Positions 1-14,907 of a stretch of 64,000 nt of DNA are shown here, one piece after another. Source of the stretch: Glycine soja. Lineage: Eukaryota; Streptophyta; Magnoliopsida; Fabales; Fabaceae. Under the pieces are notes generated by a model that worked only from the letters and a program-made list of their open reading frames with translations, was not told the origin of the DNA and searched no databases. The number at the start of each line of letters is the position of its first letter. Positions within the stretch are counted from its first letter, which is position 1. The position numbers and the translations under genes were made by a program. Where the stretch lies: the NCBI RefSeq assembly GCF_004193775.1, contig NC_041019.1, positions 53,543,928-53,607,927 of the forward strand, given 5' to 3'.

Positions 1-639
1 TAAATACGCAAACAATAAAGCTGGTGCACCTAGCAACACTCAAAATAACATAATATACTTTAAAAGGCCCAATTTAGGGGCGCCAGACTTGAAAACAGCT
101 TAGCTAGGTAGACACATAAATGGGACTCAAAATTCATAAACTATCCTCTAACGAATGTTTGCTACGAATTATTGAACGTGTATCCTGATAATTTAAAGGG
201 AGCGTTCGTTCATAACACACTTTTTAATGGAATAAAAAGATTTATTTTATGTAAAAATATATTATAACAATCAAATTGAGAAATTTAAATTGTGTAACGA
301 AACATCAACTTTTCTTCAATTGTCTCAAGACTTAAGCTATATAAATAATGAAACTAAGTTTTGTTTGAAACGGCTGAGAAGCGAAACAATATAAAATACG
401 CAATCTAATGAGGGTGACAGTAATGTTTTAGGAATGACGCTAATATTCCTTTTAGAAACCATCTTTGAGGAAACGGATTTGATTTGTTTCTAATCTTTCC
501 ACTTTATCTTAATTTTAAATTTACCTGAACATTAGGTAAAAAGATAAATAAATTTTAATCAATAATTATTTTTTTTAATGATTAAATTTAGATATTATCC
601 TAACAATTTAACTTTAACTTTAATAGATTAATCATTTGT

Positions 640-947
640 GTCAAATTACTTGATTATCTATATATGTAATTTAATAAATAAAATTTATTAATTATTTTTT
701 ATCTAGTAAAGACCAACATATATATTCATCTATCTAAATTATGGGTGTTTTATTCACAATAATCATATTATCAATAACAAATTTGATTAAAATTTATCAA
801 ATAAAAATCATCACATATATAATTGAATAAATAAGATCTATTAACTTTTATCTAATAAAAACCGTCCCATATATTAATTTATCCAAATTATGGGTATCTT
901 ATTCATAATAATCCTATTATCAGTAACAAATTTGATTAAAATTATAA
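640..947. repeat. Two-copy direct repeat, about 150 bp per unit
   Basis: Two adjacent units share the same word order: a TTTATCTA start, a run around CATATAT, then AAATTATGGGTRT, TTATTCAYAATAATC, and finally AACAAATTTGATTAAAAT. The first unit covers roughly 690-795 and the second roughly 842-945, offset about 150 bases. They have diverged by point changes, so the duplication is not recent. No coding content. Confidence 0.6.
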
Positions 948-1001
948 AAAAAAAAAACTTATTTTTTATTATCATAATTTTTATTGCCGAAACAAATCTA
1001 T

Positions 1002-1434
1002 GATTTTAATCATAGTTGTAAAATCTGGTTTGGTCTGGTCCAACCGGAACCCGATGGCCTAATCGGATCTATTTCACTATTAGATCAGTCATGCAATTGA
1101 TCTGGAATGACTCGACCAAACCCGGTCAGTTAAGTATCTAATCTCGGTTGGATCGATTCAACCCGGCCGATTTTACCAAAAAAAAATAGACAACCTCTAC
1201 GATATTGTTTTGATGTGTCATTATTATTAATTGATATTTTGGATTTTGGATAAACTTTTCTTACTCAAATAATATTAGTTATATACTTATATATAATAGA
1301 TACAAATATAATTTTAAATTTTTAATATATACTGAGTCAAACCAGACCAATTACTGATTCACTGGTTAAATCACTGACCCACTATTCTGACCGGATCAAT
1401 GACCGAGCTAAGTTTCACAAGTATAATTTTAATC
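1002..1434. repeat. Terminal inverted repeat element (MITE-like), unclassified
   Basis: The left end (about 1002-1033) and the reverse complement of the right end (about 1403-1434) agree at roughly two thirds of 32 positions, both beginning GATT and containing TTGTRAAA. The interior is less AT-rich than its surroundings and has several CCGG, GGTC and GACC words. I see no coding capacity and no clear target-site duplication, so the family is not assigned. Confidence 0.42.
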
Positions 1435-1831
1435 AACAACCTTATTAATTTAACTATTTTATTTAAGTAGTAAAATCATCACAATGAAACAAAAACAATA
1501 ATTACACGATGAATTAAATATTAAGCATACACATATTTATTCCTAACAAATCCTATGCTCTGTCTCGGTCTCTCCACATCAAACACCCCTATTATGGATA
1601 AGGTAGTTTTTGTCGCATAGATTATACATGCATCCAGTGGTACATGACAGTAATGACATAATACCAAACACTGGAAATTGGTTGAGATAAGTAAATTGAA
1701 GACTTCCGAATGTGTTAAGTACACTAGTTTAAGGATAGAATATTCGAGTAAATTTTTCTTATAGTTTGTATCGGTTGATTTTTGCTAATGTATTTAAAGG
1801 ATTTCAACGTTCAAGTTAATATTGTTCAGAA

Positions 1832-1925
1832 AAAATTAAGTGTGTAAAAGTTTAAGACTATACTGAGGTTTCTGTAAGTGTGTAAAATTAAGTGTGTAAA
1901 AGTTTAAGACTATACTGAGGTTTAT
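1832..1925. repeat. 52-bp tandem duplication
   Basis: A stretch beginning AAAATTAAGTGTGTAAAAG at 1832 recurs at 1884, exactly 52 bases later, and both copies run on through TTTAAGACTATACTGAGG without mismatch. A shorter GTGTGTAAAA word lies between them. This is a small recent tandem repeat with no gene. Confidence 0.8.
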
Positions 1926-4900
1926 ATGATTATTAGGTTATGGTGGTATTTTTACATGATAAGATGTAAAAGTTGAATATAAGTTGAATACATGCCAAAA
2001 TTATTGGACTCACATATATAATCCATAGTCCATATATATAATACCATCAACGGGTCATGTAGATGCTTTAATCTCATGGATCCTTGTATGCAACTATATC
2101 TCCATCACTTAACATCATCAATCTCTCAAATAACTAAGAAACTTGAAGATCAACCCATCAAAACCAATATGCACAGAATGTACAAAAAATAAAGGTTTAG
2201 GGAAATTATTTTTTTTCAACCTATTAAAGCTCTAAATAAGATCAAACAAATAGAAAATGTTTTAGAGAGCTCAAACTCAAAGAGTGAGTAGATTGGCTCT
2301 ATCATCCATAAATTATAGGGTTATATTGCCTTCATAGTTCCTCCCTCACCTTAGGTTAATTAGTTGGAGTAGAAAATGTTTACCATCATTCCTTCCAAGA
2401 AGGTAATGACCGACTTCACAACTATTAATATGTCATCTCTTATAATTACCTGTTTAAATTTTCAAACTTCATATAACAAATAAATTTTAAAAGTCTAACC
2501 ATGATAACAAACTATAGCACTTCCAACATCAACTAACAATCAAGAGTAACACATCAGAGTTATACATAATTAACGAAGAAAGAATATTATAATGAATTAT
2601 AATTATAATTTAATGTGCAGCATCATCGAAGCCTTTATTCCAAATTATATAATAAAATATTCTAAAAAATATGTAATACATGGTCATAGTCTAAATAGTC
2701 TTCAAGTAATTTAAAAGGACTCACGTGCAATAATTTAAAATTTGAATACACTTCAATGAATTTCAATCATTTGAAAGTCATACCCAAATTTAAAAGGACT
2801 CACATATATAAGTCAGGCTATAAAATCTAGATTTCACTAACCCAACACCTTCTAATAAAGAACCCCAAAAGTCATATCTTTCAAAAAACGTCATGGAAGG
2901 TTTAAAAAATAAATTATTTTACTCATATCTTCAAACAAGTAATTTGAGTTTTTTGTTATTTTGTCTCAATAAAATTTCTTCACTTTTTTTTCTCTTCTCA
3001 ATCCTTAAGTAACCCACTAATGTCAAGAGAAACTATTTATTTGTGTGATTCTAGAAAAATAAATCGTCTATCCTTATATAAGCGTTGTACATAATTTGAA
3101 ATTGTATCTTTTGATATTTGTTTAATCAATCTTTTTTTATCTCTTAATTTTATTATTTTTATCCAATCTAATATATTATACTAAAAATAATATTTAGATA
3201 ATTTTTATCTAAATAATTATTAGATTATTTTGGGGATGTTACAACCACCATGTCATCACTGCCACCACCATTAACATCGTCGTTAGTGCCACTGTAACCA
3301 ATGTTACTATGACCACTATTGATATCTTTAGTGTTGTTACTATTGACATTATCATCATTATCACTACACAAAAATACTCCTAAACTAATTTTAATATAAT
3401 ATAAAACTTCTAAATTGAGTTTATTTGAAATTAATCATATTTTAAAAACTATTTAAAAATATTGTTCAAACTAAAACTAAAAACTGATTGTTATTTTTAA
3501 AAATTTCAAAACTCAAAACTAAATATCACCCCAAACAAAGGCCTTAACTTTTCTCATGTGGTTGGGAGGTACTAACCCATTTCATGTTTCTAGCTTCAAC
3601 TATTTTGCTATTAATTACAAGCCTCAAATAACTTGTGAGTTGTTTTTTTTTTTGGGTATCCTAGTTCATTGGATCATAGATTTATTTTGTTTGCGGTACT
3701 ATATTGTGTTGGTCCAAAGAATTTTTACACACCAAGAAAATCAAACAAGAGATTCCCCACTAAATAGATTATCCCCACAACATAGATTATCCTCATAATG
3801 TCCGGATGTCTAACTACTACGCCAATCTATTAGATTAAATATAGTGTAGACCCGTGGTTAATGTTGCTTTGCAGATAAAATATCTATTAATACTCTTTGT
3901 ATTTCAAAGGGATGAGGACCTTCAATCAAAATTCAAACTTAGTCATTTATATTCTTGCAGTTTTATCTTTATTTTTTATTGCTTGTATTGTTTTCACTTT
4001 AGTCTTATAAATCGTTACCATCACTTATACCAAATATTTTCTCAAATAGTTTGAGAATTAATGATTGAGGAGTAAATTTCTCTCTCTCTTTTTAATTACT
4101 TGACATTATTTTATAATCATGTTAAAACTGATCCAATCAATTAATTTTTCACTAGAAAACAAGAATTATTATTTATTTTTTATAGGAAAAGTAACTACCA
4201 TCTATAATTTTTTTATCCGGTCACAATCATAATAGGAATATTTCATCTTATTTTTATTCTATTTTTTTTTTCTCTTTTTCTTTTTTCCATTGCTTATCAA
4301 ATTTATCATTTTTTTTCTTTCTTTACATCCCCAATACAATCCATCAATTGTAAGGTACATATTTATCAATAATTTTTTTATTTTAAAAATCAAATTCAAG
4401 TGCTAAAAATTTATAATAACTTACACTACTTAACTTAACTTAGCTGCTAACTGGACTAAACACTCCTAATTTATCATTGTTCAATTTGAATTCCTACCAT
4501 AATCTCCAGTTGCAACCTGCGGACAATATACACGGTGTGAGTTGTAAGTTGTGACATGGCATCTTGTTCTCCTTTTATTCCGTACTCCCAGATGCTCCAA
4601 TGCTCCAACAACACCAATCACACTCTTACCAAACAACATTTTACAAACCATTCAACAAAAATGTGTCAATCACATTCTTTGGATTTTCTGAATATGTTTT
4701 TCATTGATAAGGGAACTTTTTATATCCACATCATTAATATACGATAAAATCAAACTTATGCTTCGATATTAAGAAGAAAATGTGACAGAGACATAATAAT
4801 AATCATTTGAATAATTTATAATACTAAACAAGTATTTTAATTTCGTATTTTTAGATTAGAAGAAAAAGTATCAGATAAAGGTAAAAGATATAGCCAGACA

Positions 4901-5437
4901 ACCTTGTCTTTCGGCTAGTCAATTTAAAGCAGATATAAAATTTGAGTTCCCAAAAATATAGTTGACTTAAATTTCCTTAGTTAAGGTGCTAATTATTGGA
5001 TAAAACTCTAAAAACAACACAAAAACGTTAGTGACACTCCAACTAAAATTTTGTTAAAAATAAGAATAAAAAATGTAACAACAAAGACATGAATACCACT
5101 ACACTATCCTGGTATCACCACTCCCATGTCACATTCTCTCTCTATAAGCAAAGGTTGAGATAATAATATAAATTGCTATTATGTTTATAAGTAAAAATAA
5201 TTTATTTAATAAAAGAAATCAGGTACAGTTTTCACTTTTATGTAAAGTTTTTTAAGCTAACAAACACAAGCAAAATTAATATTTCATATGATTAGTTGGA
5301 AAGACCGTGGTCCCCACAATCAATCACCTACCCCACACTCCCACCCCTTGGGCCCCACCACGACTTCTTCATTTCTTTCTTCTCTTCCTTACTTGGCTTC
5401 GAGTTTCCGAAACCGCTACCTCGCTTCTCCGTCTACG

Positions 5438-8400
5438 ATGGCGTCGAACCGTAACGGCTTCCAAAGGGGAAGCGCCAAGTTTGATCGCCCTCTCAAGTCC
5501 CGCCCCCGCCCATCCTCCCCCTCGCCGGGATCCGCCCTTCGCCGCCCCAACGCCGCCGCACGTAACGGCGACGCCGGTGAGTCCCTCTCCAAACCCTAGA
5601 CACAGACTAATAGAGTGTGTACTTGTGTGTTTAGTGTGTTTGGTAGAAAGAGTGTAATGAAGCTCTAACTTGTAAGTAACTAGGATTAGGACACAATAAT
5701 GAAGCTCCCTAGCTCCTTCTCTATTTCTGGAAGATTCCGCTCTCTCATGATTATGACCTCTAAATATCAGAGTCTGTCACTTCCGAGAGCGATTGCTTAG
5801 AGACACGGCTCGCTTTGTTCGTATTTATACAAGCACTCATTGTTTGTTGCTTCTGTATTTATGCTCTGGTGTTCAATGTGTTTTATTTTCTTTTTCTTTG
5901 AAATTTAAACTGTTATATATGATTAGATGAATTGGGAAGCTAGCTTGTGATGTAGGACCAAACGTTTAGATGCATTGCTCTCTCTGGACATTGGTTAGTT
6001 ACGCATCTACCTCGAGTGTATTTTAGATCTGAAGTTTTGGATGTGTTGTGTCATTAGAGCTAGGGGTGAAGGTGTGAGTGCAGAGTTTGTTTGTGCAAAT
6101 ATCTACTAGCTTTTGAATTTTGATTGGTGAGGTTTTTGTGTGTGGTTGGAGGGCTTGTGTTAAAATGCCATTGACATTGGAAATGCTAATATCCAGACCC
6201 AAATGACATAGGTTGTATTTTCTTTCATGAAAGGCTAGACTCAAATTAGCATCTTAGATGTAGATTACATAATCAAAGGCAAAAACATCTACTTAATCTT
6301 GTGATCATGCTCAGCTCATCGGGAACATGCTATTGTAGTGTAGTGGAGAATCCATTCCTAAAAGCCTGAGTGATATTGGGTGACAGCCTCTACTTCATAG
6401 GGTTTTCCTGGTCCATATGTAGATGATATGGATCTGACTGAAGTTCCAGTGTTGATATTTTGGAAAGAAAAGAGCACTCCATTAATGCTTGGTAGTGCCA
6501 CTCGGTGTAGATGATATGGTTCAACCAGGTTTTGGTACCACTTGGTGTAGAAGAGAAACCACTCTTAAAATCCAGGCACATAAAATAATTCAGGGCAGAG
6601 CCTTTACTTTAAACAGAGGTTCCTCATCTAACAACTAAACTATTTGGGGCTCATGCATGCTCCTGTATCATTTGCCATCTATTGCAATCTGGTAAATGAA
6701 TATTGTGTAGGAGAAGATTTTTGGTATTACAACGGTGAAAAGGCTACAGATCAGCTAATCACATGAGGAAAGTATAGGGTTTAAGGGCCACTAATAATTC
6801 TACAAATTCTAGATATATCAGGGTTTAGAAGTTTAGTTTCCTTGCAACATCATTATACTTATTTTTTATATTTTGAATGAAAGCCAATGCTTGTAAACAG
6901 TGTGGCTGTTTAAATCTAATTCTCTCTTTTTATTGTGCTATCTGGTATGGTGGTATTGCTACACTTGTTATACATTTTTGTGTACAGTTCCTGGAAGAGT
7001 TCGAGTGGCAGTAAGATTGAGACCACGGAATGCTGAAGAAATGATGGCGGATGCTGATTTTGCTGACTGTGTTGAATTACAACCAGAGGTACATTAATTT
7101 TATTTGATTAACTACTGTTTGTAGATTTCAAGTTTTGCTTTGATTTATAGATATACTTCTTGGATTGTTTTATGCATAAATCTTGTTTAATGTTTAGCCT
7201 TTTGTGTTTTTACTATCCTTCAGCTTAAAAGACTGAAACTTCGTAGAAACAATTGGGATTCTGACACTTATGAGTTTGATGAGGTGCTTACCGAATTTGC
7301 ATCACAGAAACGTGTCTATGAAGTTGTGGCTAAGCCAGTTGTGGAGGTCAGTTGTAATGGTGCATATCCTAATTGTTCATGAACATCCTTTACTGAGATA
7401 TCCCTATCTAATTCTGCTTTATATTAGTGTTCATGATTTGATAACATCATTTCCTTGGTTTAATAGTTAATGCATTCTATCCATCGAGATATCGTCATAT
7501 TCTTCAATTCTCTATAGCTTAATATGTGTTTGATGTCTGGTTTGTAGAGTGTTCTTGATGGTTATAATGGGACTGTGATGGCTTATGGTCAAACTGGAAC
7601 TGGGAAAACTTTTACACTTGGACGACTGGGGGAAGTAGATGCCTCTGACCGTGGTATAATGGTTCGTTCCATGGAGGATATTTTTGCTGACTTATCACCA
7701 GATACCGATTCTGTCACTGTCTCTTATCTGCAGGTTGTATACTGTTTTTTGCATCATTGAGTTTTACCTTCTAGTATTCATTGAGGTTGTGTCCTATTTT
7801 GTTTGATCATGAAAGTGTTCTTTGTTTTGTATTATAACTATTCTTGGCTATTTTACTCATATTTTGTCTACAAAAAATGTGTAGCTTTACATGGAGACTC
7901 TCCAGGACTTGCTGAATCCAGCAAATGATAATATTCCTATAGTGGAAGACCCAAGAAGTGGTGACGTATCTATGCCCGGGGCAACTCTTGTAGAAATCAC
8001 AGACCAACATAGTTTTTTGGAGTTGTTAAGAGTAGGTGAAGCTAATCGAATCGCTGCTAACACAAAATTGAATACTGAATCTTCTCGCAGTCATGCCATG
8101 CTAATGGTGAAAGAATATTCTTTGTTTTAATTACCTTTTCTATTGAACCAGTTAGTCACTGTTTTCTGTTTCTTTAAATAATATCCAATCTTGTTAAATT
8201 TATTGTTTCTTACAGGTTCATATTAAGAGATCTGTCTTGGAAAATGAAGATATGTCTAGTCAAAATGGTGATGCCTCTCATTTGACTAAACCTTCAAAAC
8301 CACTTGTTCGGAAGAGCAAGTTGGTTGTGGTAGACTTGGCAGGTTCAGAACGCGTCCATAAGTCAGGTGCATACTGAACTTAAAACTTGTATATGTGTGT

Positions 8401-11400
8401 AAATGTGGATGTCATAAATCAATGGTTCTTGTTTGAGAGTGGCTTCTTCATGAAGCGTTTGTTGTGTGCGCATGCATGCAGTATACTGGAAAATGGGAGG
8501 AAAAATATTGGGAAAAACCACAAGTCCCATATCAGTTAGAGATAAGGCTAAGAAAGAGTATATTAGTGAGGGTGACCCTCATTCTTTGAGCTAGCTTTTT
8601 GGAGTTAAATTAGGTTCAAACCCGCATTTTAAGGAAAAATCATTCAAATGAGCTGGAAGAGAAAATTATGTGAATGATTAGGAAAATTGCTCCAAAACAA
8701 TGCCCCCCTAGCACAGATAAGTGAAAATAAAATGGACAGGAAAGAACAATTCAAGTTAGAGGAAAAAATGTAATAGGCAGGAAAAAAATCTGGAAAAATG
8801 ATGAAAAGGGGTACTATCAAATATGGCTAGAAAAATCATTGAAATAAGCAGGAAAAATGGATTTGAAAATCATACAAAAGGATTGGAAAAATGGGGAGAA
8901 AATGTTTTGTTTGACGAATCCTCAATTTTGTGAAGGATTGCTTTCACTATTTCCATAAAAAATATTGAAAATAGGAAAAAAAATTAAAACAGTGTGGTAT
9001 TTTGTAATTATTAGTTAAAAGCCTATTAATTGATTTTTTTTTTTTTGGAAAACAACCAGTCACCCTTTAAGGGTCTGTTTACTTAGAGAAAATGTTTTTT
9101 GACTTTTGTTTTCAATTTTAATTACAAAAGTTTCACCTCGTTTTCATTTGTTTTTTGTTTAAAAATATTTGTCTTGATAATAGTGAAAATACTTTTTTTT
9201 TATTGTTTTTACTGTTTCCTATATGAACTTTTGAAAATAAGAAACAAAAATGAAAATAAGATGGCATTTTTTAATTAAAAATGAAACAGAAAATGAAAAT
9301 AAATAACATTTTCTCTAAACCAAACAAGCTTCAATATTCCCTGTTTCGTGTGGCCTTTGAAATTGGTATGTTCATTCTGTGGTAGTCCTTGCTTTAACTT
9401 CAATGAGTTGGTAGCTTCTGTTATTAAGTTGGTATGTGCTGAAACTTGAGATTTCCCCTGTTTTACCCCACCAGGAAGTGAAGGGCACATGCTAGAGGAA
9501 GCTAAATCTATCAATCTTTCACTTAGTTCACTGGGAAAATGTATTAATGCTCTAGCAGAGAACAATGCTCATGTTCCATTTCGTGATTCGAAGCTTACCA
9601 GGATGCTTCGAGATTCTTTTGGAGGTAAGATGCCTTAATCTTTTTCAGATGAGATATCTTAGTATCATATCCTTCAGTTCTTCAACTTGATGTGATCAAA
9701 TATTTAGTGAGATGTCATTTATGGTTTACGAAACTGGTTTCTTAAATCCTTGATTGACATATTTACAGTATCTTTGTCTTAGTCTTTGTATCAGATACCA
9801 TATTCTTCTTGGACACTATTCCTGTTTGCAGGCACAGCTAGGACTTCATTGATTGTGACTATTGGCCCATCTCCACGTCATCGAGGAGAGACTTCTAGTA
9901 CCATATTGTTTGGCCAAAGGGTCAGTTTCGTATCTGAGATCTGTACTTTCGTATATAGTTTCTATTCATACAATATGAACTAAAACATCATTATTAAATT
10001 TATATTCCATTAGACCCGTTTCATTGTGCATATTTTATATTTCAAGTATTTTGATGTCGGTGTTGGAACATATTTTGAAAAGCCATTGTTAGAGATCTCT
10101 AGCATCAAAGGTCATTAAATGCATTTAATTTTACGCCCTTAGATTCACCTCTTCCTCCTTGTGCCATTAATTAATCTGCTCTTTCTGGTATTTTAATTTG
10201 CTCATTTTGTCAAGTTAATTTCCCCCCTAAAAATTTCAAGTACCTTATTGTAGTTAAGCGATCATCACATATTTTGAATGACTTGTTATTGACATCATCA
10301 TCATTATTATAATCAAAGAATATATTAAGAGAGAAAGGAGGTTCAAATTCAAGAGGATAAGATTTCCTCAAAAAACTAATCCAATAACAAAAGACATAAA
10401 AACTAGAAAACGTGTACCACTGCACACCAATCTCTGAAGATCTTCCAAAGAAGTGTACTACTCTACACTAAAAGATCTCCAAAGGTAAGAATTGACTAGT
10501 GAAAATTCTAGCTTTTCTTTCCAACCGAATATGCCAAACAACTGCAAATTGAGCACAATGCCAAAGCCTTTCAGCATCTCTGTTGGTGTCAAAACCTCTA
10601 AAATTAATCCACAAGGCCTTCTGGAGATCCTTGGCGAAAATCTAATCTTGAGCAACAACACCAACTAAACAGATCTATCCAAAAAAATGATGGTGTTGAA
10701 CAATGCAATAACAAATGAAAAGCATTTTCAAAACTAAATCTGCAAACAACACAGTAATCAAGATAGCAAGCAGTTAGAGAGGTCTTCAAATTTGAAGTAA
10801 ATCATTGACATTAATTCAGTTTGGAACAACAGTCCATACAAAAGATTTAACCTTTGAGGAGCTATTATTTCCTAAAGAAGGAATCATTACTGGGAGATGA
10901 AGTGACAAGCTGGATGGTAGGATTTACAAGAAAAACACCTGAAGTGTCAATTGACCAAAACCAAATCCGGCAAGCCGAAAAGAGATTGTAATTCAGAGAA
11001 TTCCCTATTCGAATTTCTGAAAAACTTAAAATACATAGACACAGAAACAGTAGGTTCAGAAGAGGAATAAAACTGGATTAAAGGAGACTGCTAATTGGAG
11101 AGATGTTAGAGTCTAGGAAATGTGTCAGAAAAAAGGAACATCTCCCACCTGAGTGTCTACCCAAAACTTAATATGTAAACTTGTGAACCATCTCCAAAAC
11201 CCAGGAAAGAGAGGACCTACAAGAAGCATAACCTGGGGAAATGAGTTTCCTAGGGCTAGCAGGTGATGCTTTTACTGTTAAATTGGCATATCTCCCATCA
11301 AAATGCAAACTATATTCAATTCTGATAATTTTATTTTTTCATTATTTAAAATGAAAAGACCTAGATGATGATCGATATGGTTTGCTGTTTTTGTGACAGA

Positions 11401-14400
11401 TGAATTAATGTGTATTTTTGTTTCATCAGGCTATGAAAGTTGAGAATATGCTGAAAATAAAGGAAGAATTTGATTATAAAAGCTTGTCTCGAAAGCTTGA
11501 GATACAATTAGATAAGCTTATTGCAGAAAATGAAAGACAACAGAAAGCTTTTGAGGATGAAGTTGAAAAAGTAAATTTTGAGGCACAATGTCGTATTGCT
11601 GAGGTTGAGAGGAACTTTGCAGATGCATTAGAGGTTTGTTGTATTAGCTATACAAAAGATCTTACTACAAATTATTTTTCTTTTTTAAGTATTGTTATGC
11701 AGAATGCTGTATACTAATAGACTAAGGTTTAAGTTATTGTTATGAAGTTTTAGGCATCTGTATGTCATAGATTTTCTGGACTAATTATTTTAGGATGAGC
11801 GTCATGTGCGACTTGTCTCCTATCTCTTTTTCTAACCTTTTCATGGTGGTGTAAAGTATTGAAATAATGCCCTTCCAGCTATTAAGGTCCAAGGAATGAG
11901 CTATGTTATCTTTGTTTGATTTTCATTATTATGCTATCAAACATTCTTTTTATACCTTTTTAGTTTTTAGGCTGTCTCTGTTTCTTTATTCTGTATTCTG
12001 AAGCAAATGTTAGACATGGTGCAAAACCTTTATGCCCCATTCTTTTGAAAACTTAAGTTACTGATAGGTTTTTTTTTGGGTAACACCTCTAATCTTTGCT
12101 CAATGTCTTAAATGGAGTTGTATGATTGTACCCTGTAGAAAGAGAGACTGAAATGCCAGATGGAGTACATGGAATTGGTAAAGGAGCTGGAGCAGAAGTT
12201 GGTTTTGAATCAAGAACGACACGACTGTAATAGTTTTGTGGCTGATAATGAAGAGGTATATTCCTTTTGAAGCAATATTAGCTCATAATAGTTTTGACTC
12301 ATCCAAAGTGATGGATGATGCTTTATTTCTAGCTTGGTCTTGGTTAAAAGCTAGAGAGAAAGATTTCAACACTCCTTTTAACCATTGGTCTACCAATCTT
12401 TCAGAGTCTTTTGGTTAAGCTGGGTTGGGTACCTTTATCTTCTGTGGTGGGGTCCTGGTTGGGTTTCTTTCTTTGTTTTTGGAGGGCGGCACCATAGGTG
12501 TCTTGTATTTGTTCATATTTCACCAGTACCTCTGGTACTGATGTGTTTTTATTAATACTATATATTTTCTGCCTTCCAAAAAAAAATATTAACAGTAACA
12601 CTGCAAATCTTGGAGGTGGATTATTTTTCCACTTTTTAAAAATTAATGGTGACATTTTTTTAAGAAATCAACATGTGTTACTATTTCCTTATTCAGTATT
12701 TCTGGTGAATGTTGGTTGTTGGTTGTGTCCTAGGTTCCTGGACCAATTCTTGATTATTTGCTTTCATAGTTTTGGTAGAAGTAATGACCTACTTTTTTTG
12801 GCTATGTGCAATGAAATGGGAAGAATGATTTCTTGCGTATTCCTGAATGGTTTGTACACTTATTTATATATATAAAGGCTGTCAATCCCTAAAGTTTAGG
12901 AATCACAATCAAGCTATTTAAGGAAACTAAATAAATTAGGGAAACAAGGAAACAGGGAAAACAGGAGATGAAATATGAAACCATTCATGTGTCTCCGCTT
13001 ATCAAATTGGGATTGTTTTTTCATGACAAATGTTTATATCAAGCAATCTCCTATTTTAGTATTTTCTAAGTACTCATTCCCTGTGGTAAATTCAATATTA
13101 TAATTTACACAAATTTTCACCGGTCTCAATGTTAAAAATTTAACAATTGGCTGGTTGAATTATTATTATCATCGCTTAGAGGTTTTCTTTTTTACATTTT
13201 TTGGGTTTTTAGTTATTCAGTTGTTTATGTCTTTTTGGCACAGGGGCCTGCATCATCTTCTACAGATGACGTTGCTGAGGTCAAAATGCTGCTTGAAACT
13301 GAAAGAAATCGGAGGAAGGCAGCTGAAGAAGAGGTAGAACATCTAAAAAGTCAGCTGGGGAAACATACACAAGCAGAGGTGAGATTTAAGTTAACTGGAA
13401 AACTTTTCTGTTTCTTCATTTTCCAAGAATGGATTTCTGGTATATTAGAAACTTTTTTGTGTATAGGCAGGAGGTGATGTGGAGATTATAAAGCTTCGCA
13501 ACCTCCTGGAGGACGAGGCTAATCAGAAAAAAAGACTTGAAGAAGAAATCATATTACTAAGGAGTCAATTATTGCAATTGAACTTTGAAGCTGACCAGGT
13601 ATTTGTTTTATTTTGACAAGAGATTTTGAGCATTCGGCATATTCTTGAGTATTACATTTTAGCTTGGATTCTAATTCCATACATTGAGTCATTGACTTTT
13701 CAGTGATTTAATGGAAAGTGGCCATAAAATGCACAACGCTGTTCAATATATCTATCATTTGTAGAAAATTCTTGAAACAAACACAAGCAGAGCACCAAAT
13801 ATAAGTCATAAACATAACCCTATTCTGAACAATGTAGTAGTAGTTGTTGTAATATCAAGGTTCTTTGGTCTCTCTATAGCCTCTAGCTGCATGCTACATT
13901 ATGTTCTTTATAGCATAGCTTTGAATCTATGGTACAGAATGATTTAATGCTATGTCTATAGATGAGAAGGTGTTTGGATGGAAGCTCTGGAAGCACATAT
14001 TCTGCCATGGATTCCTCCACGACTCAAGTTAGGCATTCCCAATTCAAGGATGTTGCGAATGGTCAAAAGTCATCTGTTGCTACACTCTTTGAGCAAGGTA
14101 TGAGTGTTTTAAGTTATAATTGAAACATTACATCATCTATGTTTATGACTCACATTATTTTAACAGTTGGATTGCAAAAGATTTTGTCATTGCTGGAGTC
14201 AGATGATGCCAATGTACGAATTCATGCCGTGAAAGTGGTGGCCAACTTAGCGGCTGAAGGTAGAAGTTAACCAAATATTAAGGCTCTGCTATTTGATCAT
14301 CTACTTTCTATTAACTGTATCCGACAATTGGCTAACAAACTTTAAGATTATGGAAACAGGACAGCTTGTTGTATATCTTGCTGTGTAATCTTTTTTTTTT

Positions 14401-14857
14401 TTATAATGGTAGATATTGGCCATTGATTATTTTGGATTGGTTGTGATTCATCAGGGAAACTCTATTTTTTTTTCTAAAAAACAATTTCCTTTGATGTGTT
14501 CATTTTCCATAAAATTTGTCTGAGTGAATGTTGAAAGAACATGCAGTCTCTTTGTTTTCACTGCCCTCCAGACTATTCATTCGTTCCTCATTTTCTGTGC
14601 ATTCACATTGAAGCCTTCCAGAAATCAAGACTGTGGTCTTTTATTATATGCTCATACATCTTTTTTTATGTGTATGATTTGTTTAGTAATTTATCTCAAT
14701 CTAATATGCAGAGGCTAATCAAAAGAGAATTGTTGAAGCTGGTGGTCTTACTTCCTTGTTGATGCTTCTTCGAAGATATGAGGATGAAACTGTTCGCAGA
14801 GTAGCTGCTGGGGCAATTGCCAATCTTGCTATGAATGGTGATGTTGATAGTAGTGTT

Positions 14858-14907
<50 letters not shown>

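Larger units (their letters stand above)
1..5437. other. Gene-free AT-rich region left of the kinesin gene
   Basis: No open reading frame here resembles a known protein or carries convincing splice sites. The stretch is AT-rich and contains two local tandem repeats and one inverted-repeat element, listed separately. The last 100 bases before the kinesin start are pyrimidine-rich (about 5366-5400, runs of TTC and CTT), which fits a plant promoter or leader Y-patch. I did not find a convincing TATA box. Confidence 0.6.

Noticed and set aside
5288..5657. Longer open frames starting upstream of the kinesin ATG
   Set aside because: The 5438 start gives the MASNRNG start typical of this family and the donor at 5576 joins in phase to the motor domain. 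One alternative is out of frame, and the extension is proline- and leader-like.
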